DNA from: Pseudomonadota bacterium
GTDB taxonomy: Bacteria > Pseudomonadota > Gammaproteobacteria > Xanthomonadales > Ahniellaceae
Assembly (NCBI GenBank): GCA_022843465.1
Contig: JALHNO010000005.1
Location: 166,259 to 230,258, forward strand
Reading direction: 5' to 3'
Length of the DNA: 64,000 bases
In this document: in pieces, positions 53,026 through 61,472 of the stretch
Layout of the letters: each line of letters opens with the position of its first letter
Position numbering within the stretch: position 1 is the first letter of the stretch
Notes under the pieces: model-generated
What the model saw: the letters and a program-made list of their open reading frames with translations, nothing else
What the model was told of the DNA's origin: nothing
Database searches by the model: none
Program-made: the position numbers and the translations under genes

Positions 53026-54081
53026 ATGCAACGCATCCTTGTCGCATTCATCCTGTTGAGCCTGCTCGCTGTATCCACGGCGGCCGACGTCGACATTTTC
53101 AGCGGCAGCGCCGTGGTGGCAACGCAGAGCGAAGCCGACCGTGACAGTGGCGCGCGCGCGGCCCTGAAGGAGAGTCTGATCAAGGCCTCCGGCGATGCCA
53201 GCATTGCCTATGATCCCGGGTTGCCGGCCGTGCTGGCAGGTGCTTCCGGCCTGCTGCGCTTCCACAGCTATCGCGAAACCATGCAGGCCACCGCCGATGG
53301 CGCCAGCGAGCTTCGGCTGCGCCTTGATGCCCAGTTCGATCCGGCGGGTGTCGAAAATGCCCTGCGGATGCTCGGCCGCCCATTGTGGGGACGCCAGCGG
53401 CCGACTGCTCTGATCTGGCTGGTGATCGACAACAACGGCAGCAAGCAGATTGTCAGTTCATTCCAGCAGTCGGCGCTGGGTGCGCTCACTTCGGTCGCGG
53501 AGTTTCGCGGCCTGCCGATCCAGCTGCCGCGATTGGATGGTGCCGATCTGAATCGGCTTGATCCGGTCACGCTGTGGGATGCGCCACCGGCAACGGTCAT
53601 TGCCGCCAGCCAGCGCTACAACGCGCGCGTCATCCTGGTCGCGCGTCTGCAAAAACTGCAGGACCGTTGGGACGCGCGCTACACCCTGATCGATGGCCGC
53701 GATGCCGAGCACTGGACGGCCAGCGATTCCGCCGCTGCCGGGGTGCTCGCTGCCGCTGTCAACGGTGCGGTCGACCGCGTCGCGCGCCGCTATGCGATCG
53801 ACACCAGCGAACCCGGCCTCGGCCAGGTCACCGTCTGGGTTGAAGATGTGCGCTCTGCCGCCGACTACGCCACGATCATGGGCTACCTCGGCAAATTGCC
53901 GGCGGCGACCGATCTCGCGCCGCAGGCAGCACAGGCGGGCCGCATGCTGCTGCGCATGCAGGTTGCCGTGGGCGCGCAACGCTTCCGCCAGTTGCTGTCC
54001 TACGACCGCGTACTGATCTGGGAACCGGCCCCGGCAGCCGACGCCACGGCACCCGGTTTCGTGCTGCGACTGGCCCATTGA
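53026..54081 (+). CDS. DUF2066 domain exported protein
   Basis: The product has 351 residues with a signal peptide (1 to about 19, ending V-S-T-A-A). It matches DUF2066: S-G-x-A-V-V near residue 25, A-L-x-E-S-L-I-K-A-S-G-D, and W-L-V-I-D-N-N-G in the middle. The function is unknown. In Xanthomonadales it stands before the CDP-alcohol phosphatidyltransferase, PerM and hda, as here. GGAG precedes the ATG at 53026. The stop overlaps the next start (TGATG). Confidence 0.88.
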   Translation: MQRILVAFILLSLLAVSTAADVDIFSGSAVVATQSEADRDSGARAALKESLIKASGDASIAYDPGLPAVLAGASGLLRFHSYRETMQATADGASELRLRLDAQFDPAGVENALRMLGRPLWGRQRPTALIWLVIDNNGSKQIVSSFQQSALGALTSVAEFRGLPIQLPRLDGADLNRLDPVTLWDAPPATVIAASQRYNARVILVARLQKLQDRWDARYTLIDGRDAEHWTASDSAAAGVLAAAVNGAVDRVARRYAIDTSEPGLGQVTVWVEDVRSAADYATIMGYLGKLPAATDLAPQAAQAGRMLLRMQVAVGAQRFRQLLSYDRVLIWEPAPAADATAPGFVLRLAH

Positions 54082-54638
54082 TGTGGCGTCATCTGCCCAA
54101 TGCGATTTCACTGGCGCGCGGCCTCTGCGCGCTTCCGGTGGTCTGGCTGATCCTGGCTGACCACTGGCGCGCTGCATTCTGGCTGGCGCTGCTTGCCGGA
54201 CTGTCCGATCTGGTCGATGGTGCTCTGGCCAAACGCTATGGCTGGCAAAGCCGGCTCGGCGCAGGTCTTGATGGGCTTGCAGACAAGCTGTTGCTGTTTG
54301 GCATTTTTCTCGCTCTGGTGCTGGCCGCGCGCCTGCCGCTGTGGTGGTTGCTGCTGGCCTTGCTGCGCGATCTCATCATTGTGGTCGGCGCCTGGTTCTA
54401 CAACCGTCTGGTCGAGCGCCTGCGGCCGCAGCCCAGCTTGCTGGGCAAGGCTTCGACGGCGGCCCAGATCAGCCTGGCACTGCTGATTCTGGCCAGTACC
54501 GCATGGAGCTGGCAGGTCCAGCGCCTCGAACTGGCGGTATTCTGGATCGCCGTGGTGCTCACCGGCGGCAGTGGAATCCACTACATTGTGCATTGGGCCG
54601 AGCGCGCCCGCCGCGGCCGCAGCGCGGGAACCGCATGA
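54081..54638 (+). CDS. CDP-alcohol phosphatidyltransferase
   Basis: The product has 185 residues with about five membrane helices. The family motif is present as D-G-A-L-A-K-x8-G-x3-D-x3-D, with the usual Arg of D-G-x2-A-R replaced by Lys. All the metal-binding aspartates are kept. Such enzymes join a CDP-activated lipid to an alcohol (glycerol phosphate, serine, inositol or cardiolipin synthesis). The length fits PgsA-like enzymes, but the substrate cannot be fixed. It overlaps the DUF2066 stop by one base (TGATG) and precedes the PerM-type gene by 13 bases. Confidence 0.9.
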   Translation: MWRHLPNAISLARGLCALPVVWLILADHWRAAFWLALLAGLSDLVDGALAKRYGWQSRLGAGLDGLADKLLLFGIFLALVLAARLPLWWLLLALLRDLIIVVGAWFYNRLVERLRPQPSLLGKASTAAQISLALLILASTAWSWQVQRLELAVFWIAVVLTGGSGIHYIVHWAERARRGRSAGTA

Positions 54639-54651
54639 GCAAGGACCGATC

Positions 54652-55812
54652 ATGATCGAACAACGCAGATGGCAATGGTTGCTGGCCGCTCTGGTGCTGG
54701 GTGGCTTGCTGTATTTGTTGGCGCCGGTGCTGACCCCGTTCGCATTGGCGGCGCTGCTCGCCTATCTTGGCGATCCCGTCGTGGATCGGCTGGAGAAGAA
54801 ATTCTCGCGCACCACCTCGGTGATCATCGTGTTTTCCGGCATGAGTCTGGTCATCGCCGGTGCGCTGGCCCTGCTGATTCCCGAGATCATCCGCCAGGCC
54901 GGCGGCTTCCCGGAGCAACTGCAAAAACTGGCGGGCTGGTTCAGCGGCAGTCTGGTGCCGTGGGCGAAGACCCGGCTGGATGTGGATATCAGTGGTGTCG
55001 ATGTCGGCTCGGTGCTGGAGACCGCGCGCGCGCATCTGCAGGACATCGGCAAGATACTGCCGACCGTTTTTGCTGGCGTCGGCAAATCGAGTGTGGCGGT
55101 ACTTGGGGTGCTCGCCAATCTGCTGCTGTTGCCGGTGATCACGTTCTATTTTCTGCGTGACTGGGATGTGCTGGTGGCCCGTGTGCAGCACCTGCTGCCG
55201 CGTCCGCTGGAACCTACCATCAGTCAACTGGCTCGCGAGTCCGATCAGGTGCTGGGCAGTTTCCTGCGTGGCCAGTTGTCGGTCATGGTGGTGACCGGTG
55301 CGCTCTACGCGGTCGGCCTGACCCTGGCCGGTGTGCAATTTGGGTTGCTGATCGGATTTGTCGCGGGTCTGCTCAGCTTCGTACCCTATCTCGGTCCCGG
55401 AGTCGGCATCATTGCGGGTGTGATCTCGGCCCTGGTCAGCCCGGGTGATCCCTGGATCAATGTCGCCCTGGTGGCCGCGGTGTTCGGCGTGGGTCAGGTC
55501 GTCGAGAGCTTCTTCCTGACGCCCTTGCTGGTCGGAGACAAGATCGGCCTGCATCCGGTCGCGGTGATCTTTGCGGTGATGGCAGGTGGTCAGCTGTTTG
55601 GGTTCTTTGGGGTGCTGCTGGCGCTGCCGGTGGCAGCGGTGGTGATGGTGGTACTGCGGCATGCGCACCAGCGCTACCTGCGCAGCACGCTTTACTCGGC
55701 CGATCCGGGCGAGGAGGCGGGCCCGGAAGGCAAGCCCGCTGAACGGCTGCCGGATCCCGTTGTCGTGTCCGAGGTGGCGCCTGTTGCGGGATCGGGGACG
55801 CCAACAACGTGA
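54652..55812 (+). CDS. AI-2E / PerM family permease-like membrane protein
   Basis: The product has 386 residues and about eight membrane helices. The family pattern includes the N-terminal L-x-P-x-L-T-P-F, R-G-Q-L-x-V in the middle, and P-Y-L-G-P-G-V-G near residue 245. The C-terminal ~40 residues are Pro/Glu-rich and outside the domain. Family members are proposed to export AI-2 or act as Na+/H+ antiporters; the specific function is not settled. AAGGA lies before the ATG at 54652. The stop overlaps the hda GTG start by four bases. Confidence 0.9.
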   Translation: MIEQRRWQWLLAALVLGGLLYLLAPVLTPFALAALLAYLGDPVVDRLEKKFSRTTSVIIVFSGMSLVIAGALALLIPEIIRQAGGFPEQLQKLAGWFSGSLVPWAKTRLDVDISGVDVGSVLETARAHLQDIGKILPTVFAGVGKSSVAVLGVLANLLLLPVITFYFLRDWDVLVARVQHLLPRPLEPTISQLARESDQVLGSFLRGQLSVMVVTGALYAVGLTLAGVQFGLLIGFVAGLLSFVPYLGPGVGIIAGVISALVSPGDPWINVALVAAVFGVGQVVESFFLTPLLVGDKIGLHPVAVIFAVMAGGQLFGFFGVLLALPVAAVVMVVLRHAHQRYLRSTLYSADPGEEAGPEGKPAERLPDPVVVSEVAPVAGSGTPTT

Positions 55813-56510
55813 GTACCACCACGCCACAGCTTCCCCTGCTGCTGAGGTTTCCGGCACCGCGGCGGTTGCAGGCCTTCGTGACCGGTGACAACGCCGGCGT
55901 CGTCGAGACCCTCAGTCGGGTCGCCCATGGCAGCAGCGTGGAAGGCGCTTTTCTCGCAGGCCCCGAGGGGAGTGGCAAGACCCATCTGCTCAGCGCCATG
56001 GTGGCGGAAACGCCCGGAGCGTTCTATCTGCCGCTGGCACAACTGGGCGAACAGGCCGAGTTGATGATCTCGTCGATATCTCCGGCATCGCTGATCTGTG
56101 TCGATGAGGTCGAGGCAGTCATCGGGCATCGTTCGCGCGAGGTGGCGTTGTTTGATCTGTTCAACCGCGTGCGCGAGGACCGCGGGCGTATCCTGTTCGG
56201 CGCGCGTCAGGCGCCAGCGCGCCTTGGGCTGGGGCTACCGGACCTGGTGTCGCGGCTGGCCAGCCTGGTGCAGCTCACGCTGCGCCCGCTGAGCGAGGCG
56301 GCGGCGCGTGATGTGCTGGTGCATCGGGCCGAATTGCGCGGCTTCGAGCTGGAGGAAGATGTGCTTGATTTCCTGTTCCGGCGATTTCCGCGCAATCTGG
56401 GTGCCATGCTCGAATTGATTGATCAGCTGGATATCGAAAGCCTGGCGCAGCGCCGACGCGTCACCGTGCCCTTCATCCGCAGTCTGTTCGGTCTGCGTGC
56501 TCCCGAGTAA
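55809..56510 (+). CDS. hda: DnaA regulatory inactivator Hda
   Basis: The product has 233 residues with a GTG start in the GTGA overlap with the gene upstream. It is an AAA+ protein with Walker A (G-P-E-G-S-G-K-T-H-L) at about 50 and Walker B (I-C-V-D-E-V-E) at about 98, and no DNA-binding domain IV. It matches Hda, which with the sliding clamp stimulates DnaA-ATP hydrolysis and resets initiation. The N-terminal Q-L-P-L may be the clamp-binding motif. It is the last gene of this five-gene plus-strand block. Confidence 0.93.
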   Translation: MSTTTPQLPLLLRFPAPRRLQAFVTGDNAGVVETLSRVAHGSSVEGAFLAGPEGSGKTHLLSAMVAETPGAFYLPLAQLGEQAELMISSISPASLICVDEVEAVIGHRSREVALFDLFNRVREDRGRILFGARQAPARLGLGLPDLVSRLASLVQLTLRPLSEAAARDVLVHRAELRGFELEEDVLDFLFRRFPRNLGAMLELIDQLDIESLAQRRRVTVPFIRSLFGLRAPE

Positions 56511-56673
56511 GCCGGGTAGTAAGCCGGCTCACCCAGGATTGCGGCGGTAGTTGCGCTTTGCGGGCTGCAGGAGTCCGCGGCCGAAGTGAATCTGCCGGCT
56601 CGTCGCCGGCCTCCGCGAGGCGGCTCGCCTGAGCCCGATTCCAGCTCGGCGACATCGCAGAGCAGGTTCCAGG

Positions 56674-56702
56674 TTGTTTCTTTGCCGGGGAAGCCTCACA
56701 AT
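56674..56702 (+). promoter_or_regulatory. Candidate promoter of tRNA-Pro
   Basis: TTGTTT (56674-56679) and CACAAT (56697-56702) are 17 bases apart. The -10 ends 20 bases before the mature tRNA 5' end, the usual distance for a short leader. Confidence 0.5.
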
Positions 56703-56721
56703 GCGCGTTCTTCGTCGACTG

Positions 56722-56799
<78 letters not shown>

Positions 56800-56855
56800 A
56801 TCGATGCAGCAAAGCCCGCCGGATGCGTCTCCGGCCAGGCTTGAGGAGTTCGAAC

Positions 56856-57800
56856 TTGCGCGCGCTGTACCCGCCCATCGAGCCCTACGACAGCGATCGA
56901 CTTGCGGTCTCTGACCTGCATACCCTGTACTACGAGCAATGCGGAAATCCCGCCGGCAAGCCGGTGGTGTTCCTGCACGGCGGCCCTGGTGCTGGTTGCG
57001 GCCCCGATCATCGGCGTTATTTCGATCCGGCGCGCTATCGCATCGTGCTGTTCGATCAGCGTGGTGCCGGACGATCGACGCCGTTCGCCGAATTGCGCCA
57101 GAACACCACCTGGGATCTGGTCGCCGATATCGAGCGACTGCGTCTGCATCTGGGCATCGAACACTGGCAGGTGTTCGGTGGTTCCTGGGGTTCCACACTG
57201 GCGCTGGCTTATGCGCAATCGCATCCGGACCGCGTCAGCGAACTGGTGCTGCGCGGCGTCTATCTGCTGCGCCGATTCGAACTTGAGTGGATGTATCAGC
57301 ATGGCCTCAGCATGATCTGGCCCGAGTTCTGGCAGGACTACATCGCGCCGATTCCGCCCAGCCAGCGTGCCGACATGATCAGCGCCTATCATCGCCAGCT
57401 GACCTCCGACGATCGCGCGCTGCGCATGCAGGCCGCGCGCGCCTGGGCGACATGGGAAGGTCGCACTTCGTTTCTGCGCGTCGATGAGAACTTCGTCGCC
57501 AGCTTCGGGTCTGATGAAACAGCTGAGGCGGTGGCGCGCATCGAGTGCCACTACTTCATCAACGGAGGCTTCTTCGATCACGACGATCAGCTCCTGCGTC
57601 ATGCCGATCGACTGGCCGGAATTCCGCTGGTGATGGTGCATGGTCGTTACGATCTGCTGTGTCCGCCGACCAATGCCTGGGAACTGCAGCGGGCAGTGCC
57701 CGGTTCCGAGTTGATCTTTGTGGCCGATGCTGGCCATTCAGCGGCCGAACCCGGCATCCGTTCGGCCCTGATCGAAACCACGGATCGCTTTGCAGGCTGA
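56856..57800 (+). CDS. pip: Proline iminopeptidase
   Basis: The product has 314 residues with a TTG start at 56856, supported by GAGGAG seven bases upstream and by the M-R-A-L-Y-P-P-I-E-P-Y-D N-terminus. It is an alpha/beta hydrolase of family S33 that removes N-terminal proline. The triad falls at Ser110 (G-G-S-W-G), Asp266 (R-Y-D-L) and His294 (A-G-H), the same numbers as in the Xanthomonas enzyme as I recall them, which also supports the TTG. The oxyanion motif H-G-G-P-G-A-G is present. It lies 56 bases after tRNA-Pro and may be read from the same promoter. Confidence 0.96.
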   Translation: MRALYPPIEPYDSDRLAVSDLHTLYYEQCGNPAGKPVVFLHGGPGAGCGPDHRRYFDPARYRIVLFDQRGAGRSTPFAELRQNTTWDLVADIERLRLHLGIEHWQVFGGSWGSTLALAYAQSHPDRVSELVLRGVYLLRRFELEWMYQHGLSMIWPEFWQDYIAPIPPSQRADMISAYHRQLTSDDRALRMQAARAWATWEGRTSFLRVDENFVASFGSDETAEAVARIECHYFINGGFFDHDDQLLRHADRLAGIPLVMVHGRYDLLCPPTNAWELQRAVPGSELIFVADAGHSAAEPGIRSALIETTDRFAG

Positions 57801-57856
57801 GCGCGCTCCGGTAAGTTTCAGCTTGACCACGCCACCACACCACTGCGGAGAATCTG

Positions 57857-58714
57857 ATGGATATGCTGATCGAGTACGCGCCCTGGGTCAGCCTCGCATT
57901 GGGCCTGCTGATTGGCAGTTTTCTCAATGTGGTGATTTTGCGGCTGCCGCCACGGCTGGAGTTCGGCTGGAAGCGCGATGCCCGCGAGATCCTTGAATTG
58001 CCCCAGCCCGAGGCCGAACAGGCCCCGCCGGGCATCGTGGTTGAAGGCTCGCATTGCCCCAAATGCAAACACAAGCTGAGCTGGTACGAGAACATCCCGC
58101 TGCTGTCCTGGCTGGTACAGAGCGGCCGCTGTCGCGCCTGCAAGGCGTCGATCTCGATCCAGTATCCGCTGATCGAGGCGATGACCGGTGTTGCCTCCTG
58201 TCTGGTTGTCTGGAAATTCGGGCTCAGCGCGGAAGCCGCGGTGGCGCTGGCATTCACCTGGATCCTGATTGCGGCCGCGGCGATCGATTTTCGCACCACC
58301 CTGCTGCCGGATCAGTTCACCTTGCCCCTGCTCTGGCTTGGTCTGCTGGCTGCCGTCTACGGGCTCTACGTCGATCCGGTGACCGCCATCTGGGGTGCCG
58401 TCGTTGGTTATCTCTCGCTGTGGAGCGTGTACTGGGCCTTCAAACTGCTCACCGGCAAGGAGGGCATGGGCTACGGGGATTTCAAACTGCTGGCCGCGCT
58501 CGGGGCCTTCTGCGGATGGCAGGGGCTGCTGCCGATCGTGCTGCTGTCGTCGCTGATTGGTGCCGTGATCGGTGGGCTGTTTCTTGTCCTGCGCAACAAG
58601 GACAGCCAGACCCAGATCCCCTTCGGTCCGTTCCTGGCAGCGGCGGGCTGGGTGCAGTTCATGTTCGGTAGCCAGATCTCGGCAGCGTATTTCCGTCTGC
58701 TCGGACCGGGCTGA
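57857..58714 (+). CDS. pilD: Prepilin peptidase / N-methyltransferase (type IV leader peptidase)
   Basis: The product has 285 residues and about eight membrane helices. It cleaves and N-methylates type IV prepilins and type II pseudopilins. The zinc cysteines are Cys67/Cys70 and Cys92/Cys95. The aspartyl active site is Asp144 (A-I-D-F-R-T) and Asp208 (G-Y-G-D-F-K). The N-terminal G-S-F-L-N-V-V-I-L-R-L-P-P is typical. pilB and pilC are not in the window, so it is the downstream end of that locus or stands alone. coaE follows 8 bases later. Confidence 0.96.
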   Translation: MDMLIEYAPWVSLALGLLIGSFLNVVILRLPPRLEFGWKRDAREILELPQPEAEQAPPGIVVEGSHCPKCKHKLSWYENIPLLSWLVQSGRCRACKASISIQYPLIEAMTGVASCLVVWKFGLSAEAAVALAFTWILIAAAAIDFRTTLLPDQFTLPLLWLGLLAAVYGLYVDPVTAIWGAVVGYLSLWSVYWAFKLLTGKEGMGYGDFKLLAALGAFCGWQGLLPIVLLSSLIGAVIGGLFLVLRNKDSQTQIPFGPFLAAAGWVQFMFGSQISAAYFRLLGPG

Positions 58715-58722
58715 GCACGCCG

Positions 58723-59340
58723 ATGGCACAGTTCGCGGTGGCGGTGACCGGCGGTGTCGCCTCAGGCAAATCGGCGGTCTGTGATCGCCTCGCCGCGCTT
58801 GGCGCCAGTGTCATCGATGCTGATCTGATCTCGCGTGAGCTGGTGGAGCCGGGCCAGCCGGCCCTGGCCGAGATCGTCGCTGCCTTTGGTGCCGACATGC
58901 TCGATGAGCACGGTGCGCTCCGGCGTCGCCTGATGCGTGAGCGAATCTTTGGCGATGCCCCGGCGCGGGCGCGACTGGAAGCCATTCTGCATCCGCGCGT
59001 GCGGCTGCTGTTGCGCGAACGCGCGCTGGCGGCGTCAGGCCGCTATGCGGTGCTGGCCATTCCGCTGCTGATTGAAACCGGACACTACAGCTGGCTCGAT
59101 CGCATTGTGGCGATTGATGTTCCCGAGGCGATCCAGCTGGATCGCCTGATGCAGCGCGATGGCGTCGATATCGGTCTCGCCCAGGCCATGCTGCAGGCGC
59201 AGGCGAGTCGCCAGCAGAGACTGGCGATTGCCAGCGATGTGGTGATCAATGATGCCGATCTCGGCACGCTGGAGCGGATCTGTGATCGCCTGCATCACTG
59301 GCTGCTTGATCGCGCCATGCAGGCGGCGCGCGGCGACTAG
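58723..59340 (+). CDS. coaE: Dephospho-CoA kinase
   Basis: The product has 205 residues. It phosphorylates the 3'-OH of dephospho-CoA, the last step of CoA synthesis. The P-loop is G-G-V-A-S-G-K-S-A-V, followed by D-A-D-L-I-S-R-E-L-V; H-P-R-V-R and I-P-L-L-I-E-T are also typical. pilD-coaE is a common gammaproteobacterial order. It converges on a methyltransferase gene with a 21-base gap. Confidence 0.96.
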   Translation: MAQFAVAVTGGVASGKSAVCDRLAALGASVIDADLISRELVEPGQPALAEIVAAFGADMLDEHGALRRRLMRERIFGDAPARARLEAILHPRVRLLLRERALAASGRYAVLAIPLLIETGHYSWLDRIVAIDVPEAIQLDRLMQRDGVDIGLAQAMLQAQASRQQRLAIASDVVINDADLGTLERICDRLHHWLLDRAMQAARGD

Positions 59341-59361
59341 TCTGCCGGGCCTGCCTGCGAC

Positions 59362-60135
59362 TCAATCCACCCAGGCCGCCACCATCACACGCTTGCCGTG
59401 CAGCAATTGCTCGTAGGCATCGGCGGGTGGCGGCAGTACCTCGACACGGGCGAAGCCCAGCTTGCGCAGGATCCAGACCAGCGCCTCGACGCTCGGCACC
59501 AGGCAGATTCCTGTGGTGCTGGCTTCCGGGCCATGGGTATCGTCGATCTCATCGATGATCCCGAACGAACCCTTCAAGGGCCGCACGAACTTGTAGCTGC
59601 CATAGTCGACCATGCCGCTCATGTTCGGCACGACCTGGGTTTCGATGACACACAGCTTGCGGGTCAGCGCGCGCGCCACGCGCAGGGCACCGACCGGATT
59701 CTCGAGATGGTAGATCAGGCCGAGAATCAGGCAGACGTCGAATGTGCCGAGCGCGGCGGTATCCAGCGAATGGACGTCGCTGTGGATCAGCTCGATGCGA
59801 TCGAGGCCGAGGGTATTGCGGATCAGGCCGGCATCGGCGACATGCTCGCTGCGGGCATCGACGCCGACTACGCGGGCGAACCCGCGCTGCGCCAGCTGGC
59901 AGGAAAACCAGCCCTGATGGCAGGCCAGATCGATCGCCGTGGCGTCTTCGCGGTTCTGCGGAAAAGTAGCGTCGAGTACCGCGTCGAGCATCGTGCTGCG
60001 CGTGTGGTGGATGCCATCGAGCCAGCCGCCGTCGTAGCTGGGCGTGGTCTGTCCGCTCGGCAATTTGAACGGATAGAACCAGGGACGCGACAGCGCCTGC
60101 GCTTCCAGTGCGGCGGAGGAAAGAGTTTGGGTCAT
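59362..60135 (-). CDS. SAM-dependent methyltransferase-like protein
   Basis: The product has 257 residues. A Rossmann methyltransferase core shows motif I as A-I-D-L-A-C-H-Q-G-W-F-S at about 67-78, V-V-G-V-D-A-R (motif II) and F-D-V-C-L-I-L-G-L-I-Y-H-L (motif IV). The overall pattern is similar to CmoB/DUF1698 carboxymethyl- or methyltransferases of tRNA and small molecules, but the substrate is not evident. The N-terminal W-F-Y-P-F-K-L-P-S-G-Q-T is also seen in that group. It is downstream of a small membrane protein by 4 bases, so the two form an operon. Confidence 0.85.
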   Translation of the reverse strand: MTQTLSSAALEAQALSRPWFYPFKLPSGQTTPSYDGGWLDGIHHTRSTMLDAVLDATFPQNREDATAIDLACHQGWFSCQLAQRGFARVVGVDARSEHVADAGLIRNTLGLDRIELIHSDVHSLDTAALGTFDVCLILGLIYHLENPVGALRVARALTRKLCVIETQVVPNMSGMVDYGSYKFVRPLKGSFGIIDEIDDTHGPEASTTGICLVPSVEALVWILRKLGFARVEVLPPPADAYEQLLHGKRVMVAAWVD

Positions 60136-60139
60136 CTTG

Positions 60140-60538
60140 CTAGTCCATCCGGTTTGATGCGAAATCCCGGCGTGCGCCGGATATGGTGACGGTGAAGCCG
60201 GCGATGACGTCGATCAGGGTCATCAGCAGGATCGCCAGAAAACTGGCATGGGCGAAGCGCGGCATGATCAGGAACTCGACCAGGGCGACCACGAAGACGA
60301 GCAGGGAAAACGCATGGTCGGCAATCGATGAGGTGCCGGTGCGGGTGGCCTTGAAGATCTCGAAGTAGAGCAGGACCAAGCCCAGCAGCACCAGCCCATC
60401 GCCTGCGGTGACCGCGAGCTGACCGCCGGACGGCAGTGCCGCGCTGAACAGCACATGGCCAAATCCGGCCCCGCTGCCCAGGCCCACCAGATTGGCCAGC
60501 AGCAGCACGATGGCAAGCAGGGGAATTGCGGCAAGCAT
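60140..60538 (-). CDS. Small four-helix membrane protein of unknown function
   Basis: The product has 132 residues, starting M-L-A-A-I-P-L-L-A-I at 60538, with four predicted membrane helices. A short polar loop with E-I-F-K-A-T-R-T-G-T-S-S-I-A-D-H lies between helices 2 and 3. I do not recognise the family with certainty. The upstream part of the frame is low-complexity and not likely coding. It precedes the methyltransferase by 4 bases. Confidence 0.65.
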   Translation of the reverse strand: MLAAIPLLAIVLLLANLVGLGSGAGFGHVLFSAALPSGGQLAVTAGDGLVLLGLVLLYFEIFKATRTGTSSIADHAFSLLVFVVALVEFLIMPRFAHASFLAILLMTLIDVIAGFTVTISGARRDFASNRMD

Positions 60539-60692
60539 GCGGGCGGTACTCCATCGGGACCAACCATTGTGACGGAGGCCGCAGGCCAAGGAAACCTCTG
60601 TGCGAGGACCTGCTACCCCGCTGCCGGCCAACCGCCGTCTGCAGATGCCAGAACCCTCTGGAATTGCAGCCCTCTGCCCGCAGCCGGCTGGC

Positions 60693-61286
60693 TCAGCCGG
60701 TGCGTTTGTTGCGCGGCAGATGACTGACCAGGAACTGCATCTGATCGGCCAGGATATTGCGGTTGCTCAGGATCAGATGCTCGACCCAGCTGGGCCGGTA
60801 CGGCACCGCGAGCAGGGGCATGCCGGCCTGCTGCGGGGTGCGGCTGCCCTTGCGGACATTGCAGGGCACGCAGGCACTGACCACATTGACCCAGGTATCA
60901 CGACCGCCACGCGACAGCGGCAGGACATGATCGCGCGTCAGTGCCTGCCGGTGATGGTGGCTGCCGCAGTACATGCAGAGATTGCGATCACGTGCGAACA
61001 GGGCGGCATTGGTCAGCGCGGGTGCCGGTTCGAGCAGGCCGGGACGGGCTCGCCCCTTGCCGGCGACGATCGGGTGCAATTCGATCAGGCTCTGCTTGCC
61101 GCTGATCCGGTTGTGGCCACCGTGGATCGTCATGCAGGCATCGCCCAGTGTCCAGGCGACCGCGTCGCGCGCGTAAAGGCAGACAGCGTCCTGCCAGCTC
61201 ATCCAGTCAAGGATTCGCCCATTGGCGTCCAGCGACAGCACCCGTGTCGCATGAACATCCTGGCCGCTTTTCAGATCCAGAAGCAT
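60693..61286 (-). CDS. HNH endonuclease family protein
   Basis: The product has 197 residues. A C-terminal HNH zinc fold (about 100-150) contains Cys104/Cys107 (C-M-Y-C-G), the catalytic D119-H120 (T-R-D-H-V), Asn134 and Cys139/Cys142 (C-V-P-C-N). The N-terminal ~90 residues are specific to a chromosomal family common in Xanthomonadales and Pseudomonas and not linked to phage. The role is unknown; DNA nicking or repair is possible. Confidence 0.88.
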   Translation of the reverse strand: MLLDLKSGQDVHATRVLSLDANGRILDWMSWQDAVCLYARDAVAWTLGDACMTIHGGHNRISGKQSLIELHPIVAGKGRARPGLLEPAPALTNAALFARDRNLCMYCGSHHHRQALTRDHVLPLSRGGRDTWVNVVSACVPCNVRKGSRTPQQAGMPLLAVPYRPSWVEHLILSNRNILADQMQFLVSHLPRNKRTG

Positions 61287-61472
61287 CCAAATCTCCCCAG
61301 CAAGCTGATAGCTACTGGTTCCCGAGCATAGCCGAGAATCGTGAGAATTGTAGGCGGTTGCGCGACTTCCGGCACCTCGCGCCGACCGCCGGAGCGGCGC
61401 GCGTTCGTCTCAGGCGCCGCCACGCACTATCATGCGCGCCGCTGCTGTTGGCGCCTATCCCGGAAGAACCGC